A stretch of 64,000 nt of DNA, from positions 1 through 64,000 of the forward strand of contig NZ_LZZS01000024.1 in the NCBI RefSeq assembly GCF_014170335.1. The letters run 5' to 3'. Below are positions 41,957 through 52,709 of this stretch, in pieces (positions within the stretch are counted from its first letter, which is position 1; each line of letters starts with the position of its first letter). Under the pieces are notes generated by a model. It worked only from the letters and a program-made list of their open reading frames with translations, was not told where the DNA came from and ran no database searches. The DNA is from Achromobacter sp. UMC46. GTDB lineage: Bacteria > Pseudomonadota > Gammaproteobacteria > Burkholderiales > Burkholderiaceae_B. The position numbers and the translations under genes are program-made.

Positions 41957-43117
41957 TCATGCGGGCAACGTGACCCCCAGCTCGGCCAGGATCGCCTCCG
42001 TGTGCTGGCCCAGCGCCGGCACGTCGCCCATCGCCGCTTCCATGCCCGACAGCGTGGCGGGCGGCAGCAGCGCGCGGATCGGCCCCGCCGGCGTGGCGAC
42101 GTCGCGCCACCGGCCGCGCGCGGCGAACTGCGGATGGTCCCAGACGTCATGCATGGAGTTCAACGCGGAATTGGCGATGCCGGCCTCATCCAGCCGGCGC
42201 AGCACGTCCTCGCGCGAGAGCGGCGCAAAACATTCCGCGATACGGGCATCCAGCGCCTGCCGGTTGGCGACGCGCAGCACGTTGGACGAAAACCGCTCGT
42301 CTTGCGCAATGGCAGGGTCTTGCAGCACGCCCGCGCAGAACTGCCCCCATTCGCGCTCGTTCTGCAGGCCGAAAATGATGTCCTTGCCGTCGCCCGCCTG
42401 ATACTGGCCGTACGGGGCGATGGCCGGATGCGCCACGCCGTTGCGCGCCGGCGGCGACCCGCCATAGCGGGCGGCGTTCAAGGGATACGACATCCACTCG
42501 GCCAGCGCCTCCAGCATGGTGACCTCCACCCGCAGCCCCTCGCCCGTGCGGCCCCGCTGCAGCAAGGCCGTCAGGATTCCGGAATACGCGTACATGCCCG
42601 CCGAGATATCGGCGATCGATATGCCCGTGCGCGCCGGCGCATCAGGGGTGCCCGTGACGGAAATCAATCCAGCCGCGGCCTGGATCAGCAGGTCGTAGGC
42701 CTTCTTCTCGCGAAACGGGCCGCTGTCGCCATACCCCGAGACATCGCACACGATCAACCTCGGGAACTCGGCATGCAAGGCGGCGAAGTCCAGGCCCTTG
42801 CGCTGCGCCGCCCCGGGCGCCAGGTTCTGGATGAAGACGTCGGCCCCGCCCAGCAGCCGCTGCAGTACCCCGCGCTGGGCGGGGTGCTCCAGGTCCAGAC
42901 ACAGGCTTTCCTTGCCCCGGTTGGCCCACACGAAGAATGACGATTGGCCATGCACCGCGGCATCGTAGCCACGGGCGAAATCACCCGTGCCCGGGCGTTC
43001 GATCTTGATCACGCGGGCGCCCAGGTCCGCCAATTGGCGGCTGGCGAACGGGGCCGCCACGGCATGCTCAAGCGCGACGACAGTGATGCCGTCCAAGGGT
43101 TTCAATTCTGCGGTCAT
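41957..43117 (-). CDS. CaiB/BaiF (family III) CoA transferase
   Basis: A 386-residue family III CoA transferase that swaps CoA between carboxylic acids through a covalent aspartyl intermediate. The catalytic Asp is Asp142 in KKAYDLLIQAAAGLISVTG; the N-terminal LADLGARVIKIERPG and ANRGKESLCLDL are typical. The start at 43117 follows AGGAA; a 12-residue longer frame exists. It lies downstream of a LysR gene on the same strand and across from a Bug receptor and MaoC hydratase, a common catabolic grouping. Acid substrate unknown. Confidence 0.85.
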   Translation of the reverse strand: MTAELKPLDGITVVALEHAVAAPFASRQLADLGARVIKIERPGTGDFARGYDAAVHGQSSFFVWANRGKESLCLDLEHPAQRGVLQRLLGGADVFIQNLAPGAAQRKGLDFAALHAEFPRLIVCDVSGYGDSGPFREKKAYDLLIQAAAGLISVTGTPDAPARTGISIADISAGMYAYSGILTALLQRGRTGEGLRVEVTMLEALAEWMSYPLNAARYGGSPPARNGVAHPAIAPYGQYQAGDGKDIIFGLQNEREWGQFCAGVLQDPAIAQDERFSSNVLRVANRQALDARIAECFAPLSREDVLRRLDEAGIANSALNSMHDVWDHPQFAARGRWRDVATPAGPIRALLPPATLSGMEAAMGDVPALGQHTEAILAELGVTLPA

Positions 43118-43235
43118 GGGTTCCTGCGCGTCGAAGGGGCGCCGGCCTGTCAAGCGGGCCGGCCATCGAAAAAATTATAGGAACGCCTTGCGCACCGCGG
43201 CCAGTCGATAATTTTTAACCGCGCTTCAAGATTCT

Positions 43236-44147
43236 CTAATCGCCAGCGTCGACGGGGGTGAGCTCGGTGACATAGCCGACGAAATCGCGCGCGAAGACCG
43301 GCAACGACTCCATGCTGCGCATCACCACGCGCTGTTCGCGCACCGCCCAGGCCTCTTCGATCTCCACGCCTTCGACCTTGCCCTGCAAAAGCGCGGCGGC
43401 GGCGACCGAGCGCGGCACCAGCGAAATGCCCGCGCCCTCCTGCACGCACCGCAAGACCGCATCGAAGTTCGGCGCGTGCACGCGGACCCGCGGCTTGATG
43501 CCCAGTTGCTCGGCCATCTGCTGCAGGTACAGGAAGTTGCTGCTTTTTCGGCCGATCGCCACGATATCGTGCGCCAGCGCGGCCTCCAGCGACACGCGCC
43601 GGTGCAGGCCCAGCGGATGCCGCGGCGGAATGATGAACAGCAGTTCGTCCTTGCCGTAAGTAATGAACTCCAGGCCCCGCATCTCGATGGCGCCGGCCAC
43701 CAGCCCCACGTCCGCATGCCCGTCCAGCACCGCCTTGACCGTATCGGCGCTAAGGCGTTCCTCCAGGTCGATATTGACGTTGGGATAGGCCGCCAGGAAC
43801 CGGCTTAGCGCCGCGGGCAGGCTGCTCATCGTGCTGCTGTTGGCGAACACCCGGATGTGCCCTTCCACGCCATCCGTGTGCCGTCGCATTTCGCCCTGCA
43901 GGCGTTCGACGTTGGCGAAGATGGTCTGCGCGTAGCGCAGCACGGTCATGCCGGCCGGCGTCAGCGTCATGCCTTTTTGCGTGCGCACGAACAGCGGCAC
44001 CCCCATCGCCTGCTCCAGGTTCTTCAGCCGGTAACTGGCCGATGGCGCCGTCAGATGCAGGTCGGACGCGCCACCCGTCAGGCTCTTGGCCTCGGCGATG
44101 GCCATGAAAACACGCAAGTCGGTCAGTTCGTAACGCAATGCCGTCAC
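43236..44147 (-). CDS. LysR-type transcriptional regulator
   Basis: A 303-residue LysR regulator: HTH in residues 8-66 (GGASDLHLTAPSASYRLKNLEQAMG) and a C-terminal co-inducer domain. It is divergent from the Bug receptor gene across 195 bp that contain a perfect LysR-type dyad 37-51 bp from its start, and 118 bp upstream of the CoA transferase on its own strand. It probably controls both directions. Effector unknown. Confidence 0.85.
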   Translation of the reverse strand: MTALRYELTDLRVFMAIAEAKSLTGGASDLHLTAPSASYRLKNLEQAMGVPLFVRTQKGMTLTPAGMTVLRYAQTIFANVERLQGEMRRHTDGVEGHIRVFANSSTMSSLPAALSRFLAAYPNVNIDLEERLSADTVKAVLDGHADVGLVAGAIEMRGLEFITYGKDELLFIIPPRHPLGLHRRVSLEAALAHDIVAIGRKSSNFLYLQQMAEQLGIKPRVRVHAPNFDAVLRCVQEGAGISLVPRSVAAAALLQGKVEGVEIEEAWAVREQRVVMRSMESLPVFARDFVGYVTELTPVDAGD

Positions 44148-44184
44148 CCCGCAACCCCCGCCATGCCGGCAGGGAAAGCCACTG

Positions 44185-44199
44185 TTAGAAAGGTTCTAA
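44185..44199. promoter_or_regulatory. LysR operator (T-N11-A dyad)
   Basis: TTAGAA-AGG-TTCTAA is a perfect 6-bp inverted repeat that contains the T-N11-A pattern bound by LysR proteins. It lies between the divergent LysR and Bug genes, close to the LysR start, as expected for autoregulation with divergent control. Confidence 0.6.
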
Positions 44200-44243
44200 G
44201 CCGAGCAAAAAACATTCGACTGTTCGCCCGGGATCATCGTCTT

Positions 44244-44249
44244 TATATT
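44244..44249 (+). promoter_or_regulatory. -10 element of the Bug receptor gene
   Basis: TATATT lies 94 bp before the Bug start codon, with TGTTCG 17 bp upstream as a weak -35. The LysR dyad is a further 22 bp upstream, a usual activation distance. Confidence 0.45.
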
Positions 44250-44342
44250 TTGCCGAAACCAGGGAACAAACCCGAAGCCGCCGCCATTCGCCGGGAGAAC
44301 CCGGCGCGATCCGGCAGGCAGAACAACGAACGGAGACAAACC

Positions 44343-45332
44343 ATGAACCCCCTATCCCGCTGGGCTGCGCCGGCCCGGAAACTGGCTGCGGCCATCGGCC
44401 TGCTGGCGGCCGCCCCCATGGCCTGGGCGCAGTCTGGCTTTCCCGCAAGACCGGTGAAGCTGGTGGTGCCGTACGCCGCCGGCGGCCCGACGGACACTTT
44501 CGCCCGCGCCCTGGCTGAAAGCTGGGGTCGCCAGGCGGGCACCACGATCATCGTTGAAAACCGCACCGGCGCCGGCACGCTGGTAGGCACGGAAGCGGTC
44601 GCCAGAGCAACGCCCGACGGCTACACCTTGCTGTTGACCACGGTGGCGCATGCCGTCAACCCGAGCATCCACGCGACGCTGCCCTACCGCACCGTCGAAG
44701 ACTTCGCCCCGGTGGGCCTGGCCGCCAAGGCGCCGCTGGTGCTGGTCGTCAACAAAGCCCTGCCGGTGCAGACGCTGCCGGAATTCCTGGCCTATCTGAA
44801 ATCCCGTCCGGGTAAGGTCAACTACGGTTCTGCGGGCATCGGCAGCGCGCCGCACCTGGGCGCCGAACTGGTCAACTACCTGGCCGGCACCCGCGCCATG
44901 CATGTGCCCTACCGGGGCAGCGCCCCCGCCATGGCCGACGTCATCGGCGGACACCTGGAATTCATGATCGACAGCGCCCCCACCGGCCTGGCGCAGGTGC
45001 ATGCCGGAACGGTGCGCCTGCTGGCGACGTCGATGCGCCAGCGCTTGCCGCAGACGCCCGATACGCCGGCCATCGCCGAGGCCATCCCGGGCTACGAAGC
45101 CTATACCTGGAACGCCGTGTTCGCGCCTGCCGGCACGCCCGCCCCGGTGATCAAGACGCTGACGTCGACCCTGCAGGCCGCGCTGCAAGACGAGGCCTTG
45201 AAGCGCCGTGCCTACGACATGGGCCTGGTGCTGGAAACCGAACCGTCGCCCGCCGCGCTGGCCAGCTTCCTGGACAGCGAATTGAAGAAATGGAGCCAGG
45301 TCGCCCGCGCGGCCAACATGACCGCGAACTGA
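44343..45332 (+). CDS. Bug-family (tripartite tricarboxylate) solute-binding protein
   Basis: A 329-residue periplasmic receptor of the Bug/TctC family, which is strongly expanded in Bordetella and relatives. Signal peptide with core LAAAIGLLAAAPMAWA cleaved before QSGFP. Family motifs: PARPVKLVVPYAAGGPTD, ENRTGAGT, ATPDGYTLLL, and YGSAGIGSAPHL. The start at 44343 follows a GGAGA site; a longer frame from 43857 runs into the LysR gene. No TctA/TctB membrane subunits are nearby. The ligand is likely the acid handled by the neighbouring CoA transferase and MaoC protein. Confidence 0.9.
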   Translation: MNPLSRWAAPARKLAAAIGLLAAAPMAWAQSGFPARPVKLVVPYAAGGPTDTFARALAESWGRQAGTTIIVENRTGAGTLVGTEAVARATPDGYTLLLTTVAHAVNPSIHATLPYRTVEDFAPVGLAAKAPLVLVVNKALPVQTLPEFLAYLKSRPGKVNYGSAGIGSAPHLGAELVNYLAGTRAMHVPYRGSAPAMADVIGGHLEFMIDSAPTGLAQVHAGTVRLLATSMRQRLPQTPDTPAIAEAIPGYEAYTWNAVFAPAGTPAPVIKTLTSTLQAALQDEALKRRAYDMGLVLETEPSPAALASFLDSELKKWSQVARAANMTAN

Positions 45333-45382
45333 TGACCCTCCGATCAAATTCCCATGCAACCTCTTCCGAACAGGACCCCGGC

Positions 45383-45844
45383 ATGATCAAGCATCAACTG
45401 TGCGCCCAGCGCTACTTCGAAGACTTCGAGATCGGCGAGGTCTTCAACCTGCCTTCCCGCACCATGACCGACGCGCTGTTCGCTGCTTTCCAATTGGCCA
45501 GCGGCGACAACCACCCGGTGCATTACGACGTGGAGTACTGCCGCGCCCATGGCATGCCGCACATGCTGGCGCACGGCTTCCAGGTGGCCATCCAGACGGC
45601 GGCGGGCGCCGGCCTGTTCCCGCACATGGTGGAGGATTCGCTGAAGGCGTTCCTGGAACAAAGCAGCCGCTTCCTGAAGCCGGTGTTCTCGGGCGACACT
45701 TTGTACGCGTCCCTGTGCGTGACCGAGCTTGCGCCCGGCCGCAGCACCGGCGTACTGGCCATGCGCAGCGAAGTGCGCAACCAGCACGGCGTGCTGGTGA
45801 TGGACGGCCAGCAGAAATACCTGCTGCGCAAACGCCCAATCTGA
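45383..45844 (+). CDS. MaoC-like (R)-specific dehydratase
   Basis: A 153-residue hot-dog-fold protein. The hydratase-2 motif is ASGDNHPVHYD with the catalytic Asp/His pair. Family start RYFEDFEIGEVF is typical of MaoC dehydratases acting on acyl-CoA (mesaconyl-CoA hydratase-like members included). The ATG at 45383 follows CAGGA and fits the family; an ATG at 45332 overlapping the Bug stop (TGATG) would add 17 residues. It follows the Bug gene and probably shares its transcript. Terminator downstream. Confidence 0.8.
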   Translation: MIKHQLCAQRYFEDFEIGEVFNLPSRTMTDALFAAFQLASGDNHPVHYDVEYCRAHGMPHMLAHGFQVAIQTAAGAGLFPHMVEDSLKAFLEQSSRFLKPVFSGDTLYASLCVTELAPGRSTGVLAMRSEVRNQHGVLVMDGQQKYLLRKRPI

Positions 45845-45850
45845 AGAGAG

Positions 45851-45887
45851 GCCCCCACGCCGCACACGCGTTGCGTGTTTGCTGCCC
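45851..45887. repeat. Intergenic 37-bp repeat, copy 1
   Basis: First copy of a 37-bp unit (GCCCCCACGCCGCACACGCG and 17 more bases) that recurs at 45933-45969 with one mismatch. It contains the small hairpin ACACGC-GTT-GCGTGT. The right end merges with the MaoC terminator. Confidence 0.8.
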
Positions 45888-45908
45888 CCCAAGGGGGCTT
45901 TCTTATCT
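45884..45908 (+). terminator. Terminator after the MaoC gene
   Basis: GCCCCC-CAA-GGGGGC followed by TTTCTTATCTT on the plus strand, 40 bp past the MaoC stop. Six-bp GC stem with a T-rich tail. Confidence 0.7.
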
Positions 45909-45932
45909 TGGGACGGCCCGGCGATAAGAAAT

Positions 45933-45969
45933 GCCCCCACGCCGCACACGCGTTGCGTGTTTCCTGCCC
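45933..45969. repeat. Intergenic 37-bp repeat, copy 2
   Basis: Second copy of the 37-bp unit, 82 bp from the first; the two differ by one base (45881 versus 45963). A further 13-mer CCGGCGATAAGAA follows or precedes each copy (45918 and 45969), so the duplicated block is larger than the core. Confidence 0.8.
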
Positions 45970-45979
45970 CGGCGATAAG

Positions 45980-46016
45980 AAAAAACGCCGCGCCCCGGCG
46001 GACCGGGAGCGCGGCG
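45980..46016 (-). terminator. Terminator of the bkd operon
   Basis: On the minus strand CGCCGCG pairs with CGCGGCG, with an inner CCCGG/CCGGG helix, followed by TTTTTT. It lies 21 bp past the lpdA stop and ends the four-gene dehydrogenase operon. Confidence 0.85.
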
Positions 46017-46037
46017 GTTCAGCCCGGGCTTGGCGCG

Positions 46038-47441
<1,404 letters not shown>

Positions 47442-47443
47442 AC

Positions 47444-48790
47444 TTACTCCACGAAAAGCAGCGCGGGTTGTTCCAGCAGGGCGCGCACCGCCTGGATGAA
47501 CCGCGCCGCGTCCATGCCGTCCACCACGCGGTGGTCGAAGGACGACGACAGGTTCATCAGCTTGCGCGCCACCACGGCGCCGTTGCGGAATGCGGGCCGC
47601 TCGACGATGCGGTTCACGCCCACGATGCCGACCTCGGGATGGTTGATCACCGGCGTCGTGACGATGCCGCCCAGGGGCCCCAGGCTGGTGATCGTGATGG
47701 TCGAGCCGGAGAGTTCGTCGCGCCCCGCGGTGCCGTTGCGCACCGCCTGCGCCAGCCGCCCGATCTCGGCCGCCATGGCCCAAAGGTCGCGCGCCTCGGC
47801 GTGGCGCATCACCGGCACCATCAGCCCGCCGTCGCTTTGCGTGGCGATGCCGATGTGCACGGCGCCGTAGCGCGTCACCACGCCGCCTTCGTCGTCATAG
47901 CGCGCATTGATCTGCGGGAAGTCCCGCAGCGCCACGACCATGGCCCGCGCCAGCAGCGGCAGCAGCGTCAGTTTGCCGCGCGACTCGCCCCACTTCTGGT
48001 TGAGCTGGACGCGCAAGTCCTCCAGTTCCGTCACGTCGATTTCCTCGACGTAGCTGAAGTGCGGGATGCGGCGCTTGGACTCCGCCATTTTCTGCGCGAT
48101 CTTCCGGCGCAGGCCGATGACGGGCACCGCTTCTTCGTCATGGCGCTGCACATAGGCCGAGCCGCCGCGCGCAGCGCCGCCCGTCCCTTGCGATTGCAGA
48201 TAGGCTTCCAGGTCTTCGTGCATGACCCGGCCGGCCGGGCCGCTGCCTTGCACATAGCGCAGTTCGACCCCCAGGTCCCATGCGCGCTTGCGCACGGCGG
48301 GCGAGGCCAATGGCTTGTCGCCCGGCTGGCGCGCCACGACGGGCGCGGCGGCCAGGGCCGGGCGCGAGGCCGCTTGCGGCTTGGCCGACGCCGGGCTTGC
48401 CGGCTGCGACACGGACGCGGCGATCTGGCCGGCGACGCCGCCGGCTGCCGCCTTCGCGGCGCCGTCCGCCTTGGCAGGTGCGGGCGGCTCGGAAGCGGCA
48501 GGCGCCGCCTTCTGCGGCGCGGCCGATCCGGCGCGGACGTTGCCCTCGCCCTCCACTTCCAGGCGGATCAGTTCTCCGCCCACGGCCATGACCTGTCCCA
48601 CGTCGCCGCCCAGCGCGACCACCTTGCCGACCACGGGCGACGGGATTTCTACCGTGGCCTTGTCGGTCATCACATCGGCCAGCGGCTGGTCCTCGGCGAC
48701 GGTGTCGCCCACCTTGACGTGCCAGCCCACCAGTTCGACTTCGGCAATGCCTTCGCCGATGTCAGGCATCTTGATGATATGGATCCCCAT
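47444..48790 (-). CDS. bkdB: Branched-chain 2-oxoacid dehydrogenase E2, lipoamide acyltransferase
   Basis: A 448-residue E2 core enzyme. Lipoyl domain 1-80 with lipoylated Lys44 (MTDKATVEI), Ala/Pro-rich hinge (about 85-160), peripheral-subunit-binding domain ([20 protein letters not shown], about 162-200), and C-terminal acyltransferase with [15 protein letters not shown] near 415. A GGAGG site precedes the ATG, 1 bp after E1 beta. It moves branched acyl groups from E1 to CoA. Confidence 0.92.
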   Translation of the reverse strand: MGIHIIKMPDIGEGIAEVELVGWHVKVGDTVAEDQPLADVMTDKATVEIPSPVVGKVVALGGDVGQVMAVGGELIRLEVEGEGNVRAGSAAPQKAAPAASEPPAPAKADGAAKAAAGGVAGQIAASVSQPASPASAKPQAASRPALAAAPVVARQPGDKPLASPAVRKRAWDLGVELRYVQGSGPAGRVMHEDLEAYLQSQGTGGAARGGSAYVQRHDEEAVPVIGLRRKIAQKMAESKRRIPHFSYVEEIDVTELEDLRVQLNQKWGESRGKLTLLPLLARAMVVALRDFPQINARYDDEGGVVTRYGAVHIGIATQSDGGLMVPVMRHAEARDLWAMAAEIGRLAQAVRNGTAGRDELSGSTITITSLGPLGGIVTTPVINHPEVGIVGVNRIVERPAFRNGAVVARKLMNLSSSFDHRVVDGMDAARFIQAVRALLEQPALLFVE

Positions 48791-48791
48791 C

Positions 48792-49835
48792 TCAAACCTC
48801 CATCGCGCGTTTGAACGCTTCGCCGACCCGGCGCGGGCCGGGGAAGTACGCCCATTCCTGCGCATGCGGATAGGGGGTGTCCCAACCGGTCACGCGCTCG
48901 ACGGGCGCCTCCAGGTGATGGAAGCAGTGCTCTTGCACCAGCGAAATCAGTTCCGCGCCATACCCGCAGGTGCGCGTGGCCTCGTGCACCACCACGCACC
49001 GGCCGGTCTTCTTCACCGAGTTCACGATGGTTTCCAGGTCCAGCGGCCAGAGGCTGCGCAGGTCGATCACTTCGGCGTCGATGCCGGTCTCTTCCGCGGC
49101 GGTCAACGACACATACACCGTGGTGCCGTAGGTCAACACCGTCAGCGCGTTGCCTGGCCGCACGATGGCGGCAGAGTCCAGCGGCACGGTGTAGTAACCC
49201 GTCGGCACCACGCTGCCCGGCCGGCCGGTCCACGGCGTCACCGGGCGGTCGTGGTGGCCGTCGAACGGGCCGTTATAGAGCCGCTTGGGCTCCAGGAAAA
49301 TCACCGGGTCGTCGTTTTCGATCGAGGCGATCAGCAAGCCCTTGGCGTCATAGGGGTTGGACGGCATCACCGTGCGCAACCCGCAGACTTGCGTGAACAT
49401 GGCTTCGGGGCTCTGGCTGTGCGTCTGCCCGCCGTAGATGCCGCCGCCGCAAGGCATGCGAATGGTCATCGGGGCGATGAACTCGCCGACCGAGCGGTAG
49501 CGCAGGCGCGCCGCTTCCGACACGATCTGGTCGGAGGCGGGGTAGAAATAGTCGGCGAACTGGATCTCGCAGACGGGGCGCAGGCCGTAGGCACCCATGC
49601 CCACCGCCACGCCCACGATGCCGCCTTCGGAGATCGGCGTGTCAAACACGCGCGAGCTGCCGTACTTGGTCTGCAAGCCCTCGGTGCACCGGAACACGCC
49701 GCCGAAATATCCGACGTCCTGGCCGAACACCACCACGTTATTGTCCCGCTCCAGCATCACATCCATGGCCGAGCGCAATGCCTGGATCATGGTCATCGGC
49801 GCAGAGGCCGGACCAGCGTTGTTGTCAATTGCCAT
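48792..49835 (-). CDS. bkdA2: Branched-chain 2-oxoacid dehydrogenase E1 beta
   Basis: A 347-residue transketolase-family beta subunit. Conserved segments include VVVFGQDVGYFGGVFRCTEG, DTPISEGGIVGVAVGMG and VHEATRTCGYGAEL. With E1 alpha it decarboxylates 2-oxoacids from valine, leucine and isoleucine using thiamine diphosphate. It is 2 bp downstream of E1 alpha. The FGGVFRCTEGL stretch favours the branched-chain rather than the pyruvate enzyme. Confidence 0.92.
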   Translation of the reverse strand: MAIDNNAGPASAPMTMIQALRSAMDVMLERDNNVVVFGQDVGYFGGVFRCTEGLQTKYGSSRVFDTPISEGGIVGVAVGMGAYGLRPVCEIQFADYFYPASDQIVSEAARLRYRSVGEFIAPMTIRMPCGGGIYGGQTHSQSPEAMFTQVCGLRTVMPSNPYDAKGLLIASIENDDPVIFLEPKRLYNGPFDGHHDRPVTPWTGRPGSVVPTGYYTVPLDSAAIVRPGNALTVLTYGTTVYVSLTAAEETGIDAEVIDLRSLWPLDLETIVNSVKKTGRCVVVHEATRTCGYGAELISLVQEHCFHHLEAPVERVTGWDTPYPHAQEWAYFPGPRRVGEAFKRAMEV

Positions 49836-49837
49836 GA

Positions 49838-51094
<1,257 letters not shown>

Positions 51095-51340
51095 TCATGC
51101 GTTTTCTTCCTACCAAGGAGACGGCTCAAGGGGGTAGCCTCGAACCGCACCATCGCCGGCCCGCTTGCAGGATGATCGCAGGCGGCCGGTTAATGACAAT
51201 AGCACAGCCGCCCGCGCCGTTGGGCGGCCTGAATGGCGGCAGGCTTCCGCAGGCGGATACGCTCCGCAGCGCCAATGGCGGCGCGGGTCTGGACGCCGCC
51301 AGCCGCGCCGATCCTGCGCCCGCAAGCGGTCAGAATGCGT

Positions 51341-52528
51341 TCATGCGGTGGCCCGCAGCACGTCGCGCGCGATGATGATCTTCTGCACTTCGCTGGCGCC
51401 CTCGTAGATGCGCAGCGCCCGGATTTCGCGATACAGGCTTTCCAGTGTTTCGCCCACCCGCACCCCGCGCGCGCCGAACAGCTGCAGGGCCATGTCGACC
51501 ACGGCCTGCGCGTTTTCGGTGGCGGCAAGCTTGGCCATCGCGGCTTCGCGCGTCGTGGGCAGGCCCTGCACGTCGCGGCGCCAGGCGGCGCGGTACGTCA
51601 GCAACGCCGCCCCGTCGATGGCCACGGCCATGTCGCCCAGTTTGGATTGCGTCAATTGCAGGTCGCCCAACGCGCCGCCGAACAACTGGCGGCTGCGGGC
51701 ATGCGCCACGGCCTCGTCGAAAGCGCGACGCGCGAATCCCAGCGCCGCGCCCGCCACCGATACGCGGAAGATGTCCAGCGTGCGCATGGCCAGCTTGAAC
51801 CCTTCCCCCGGCACGCCCAGCAGGCGGTCGGCGGGAATGCGCAGGTTGTCCAAGCGCAGCGTCGCCAGCGGATGCGGCGCCATGACATCGATGCGTTCGC
51901 TGACGGAAAAACCCGGGTCGTCGGGATACACCACGAAGGCCGAGATTCCGCGCGTGCCCGCCGCCTCTTCCGTGCGCGCGAACAGCGTGTAGACATCGGC
52001 GATGCCGCCGTTCGAGATCCAGGTCTTTTCCCCGTTGATGACGTAATGACCGTCTTCCAGCCGGGCGCGGCACTGCATGCCCGCCGCATCCGAACCCGCC
52101 GCCTTCTCGGACAGGGCGAACGCCGGGATGCATTCGCCGGCGGCGACGCTGGGCAGGATCCTGGCCTTCAGCGTTTCGGATCCGGCCAGGCTGATCGCCC
52201 CGCTGCCCAGCCCTTGCATCGCGAACGCGAAATCCGCCAAGCCGTGGCGATAGGCCAGCGCTTCGCGCGCCAGCACCAGCCGGCGCGACTCGACCGTCGG
52301 CGCGTCGCCGCCGTAAGCCTGCGGCACGCTGGCCCGCAACAGGCCCGCGCGCCCCATCGCCTGCACCAGGTCCCGGCAGCACGCATCCACGTTGGCCGGT
52401 GTCGCAGGCGGATCGCTGCGCCCGTCGGCAAAAGCCTCAACCCGTTTCAGATAGTCCCGGTGGACCGGCTCGAAAAAGGGAAGGTCCATCGATTCGCGTT
52501 GATGCAGCGGAACGAAATCAGTGCTCAT
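51341..52528 (-). CDS. Acyl-CoA dehydrogenase
   Basis: A 395-residue flavoprotein that makes the 2,3-double bond in acyl-CoA. Signatures: FALSEKAAGSDAAGMQ (FAD/substrate), GEKTWISNGGIADVYTLFAR, and RIYEGASEVQKIIIAR with the catalytic Glu in YEGAS. Complete with N-, middle and C-terminal domains. It is divergent from the TetR-fusion gene across 181 bp with two dyads. The partner electron-transfer genes are not here. Substrate chain type unknown. Confidence 0.92.
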   Translation of the reverse strand: MSTDFVPLHQRESMDLPFFEPVHRDYLKRVEAFADGRSDPPATPANVDACCRDLVQAMGRAGLLRASVPQAYGGDAPTVESRRLVLAREALAYRHGLADFAFAMQGLGSGAISLAGSETLKARILPSVAAGECIPAFALSEKAAGSDAAGMQCRARLEDGHYVINGEKTWISNGGIADVYTLFARTEEAAGTRGISAFVVYPDDPGFSVSERIDVMAPHPLATLRLDNLRIPADRLLGVPGEGFKLAMRTLDIFRVSVAGAALGFARRAFDEAVAHARSRQLFGGALGDLQLTQSKLGDMAVAIDGAALLTYRAAWRRDVQGLPTTREAAMAKLAATENAQAVVDMALQLFGARGVRVGETLESLYREIRALRIYEGASEVQKIIIARDVLRATA

Positions 52529-52571
52529 GAGCGCCCTCGGATTGGTGGTCGTGGAGCCAGCAGTCTAATCA

Positions 52572-52587
52572 CATACGAACAAGTATG
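52572..52587. promoter_or_regulatory. Operator dyad 1, acyl-CoA dehydrogenase side
   Basis: CATAC-N6-GTATG, a perfect 5-bp inverted repeat in an AT-rich intergenic region, 44 bp from the acyl-CoA dehydrogenase start. TetR proteins usually bind dyads of this size. Confidence 0.5.
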
Positions 52588-52675
52588 GTCAATTTCATAC
52601 CCAAGGGTTTTCCTATAGATATCAAGGTTATTTTTCGATTGATATTCCGTCTTCGGCCCAATACCATCCCAATCA

Positions 52676-52691
52676 GTATGCCGATCTATAC
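52676..52691. promoter_or_regulatory. Operator dyad 2, regulator side
   Basis: GTATG-N6-TATAC, the same half-site spacing as dyad 1 with arms in reverse order, ending 18 bp before the start of the TetR-fusion gene. It would block or control that gene's translation start region or promoter. Four of five arm bases pair. Confidence 0.4.
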
Positions 52692-52709
52692 GCATAAGGA
52701 TGGAAACCG

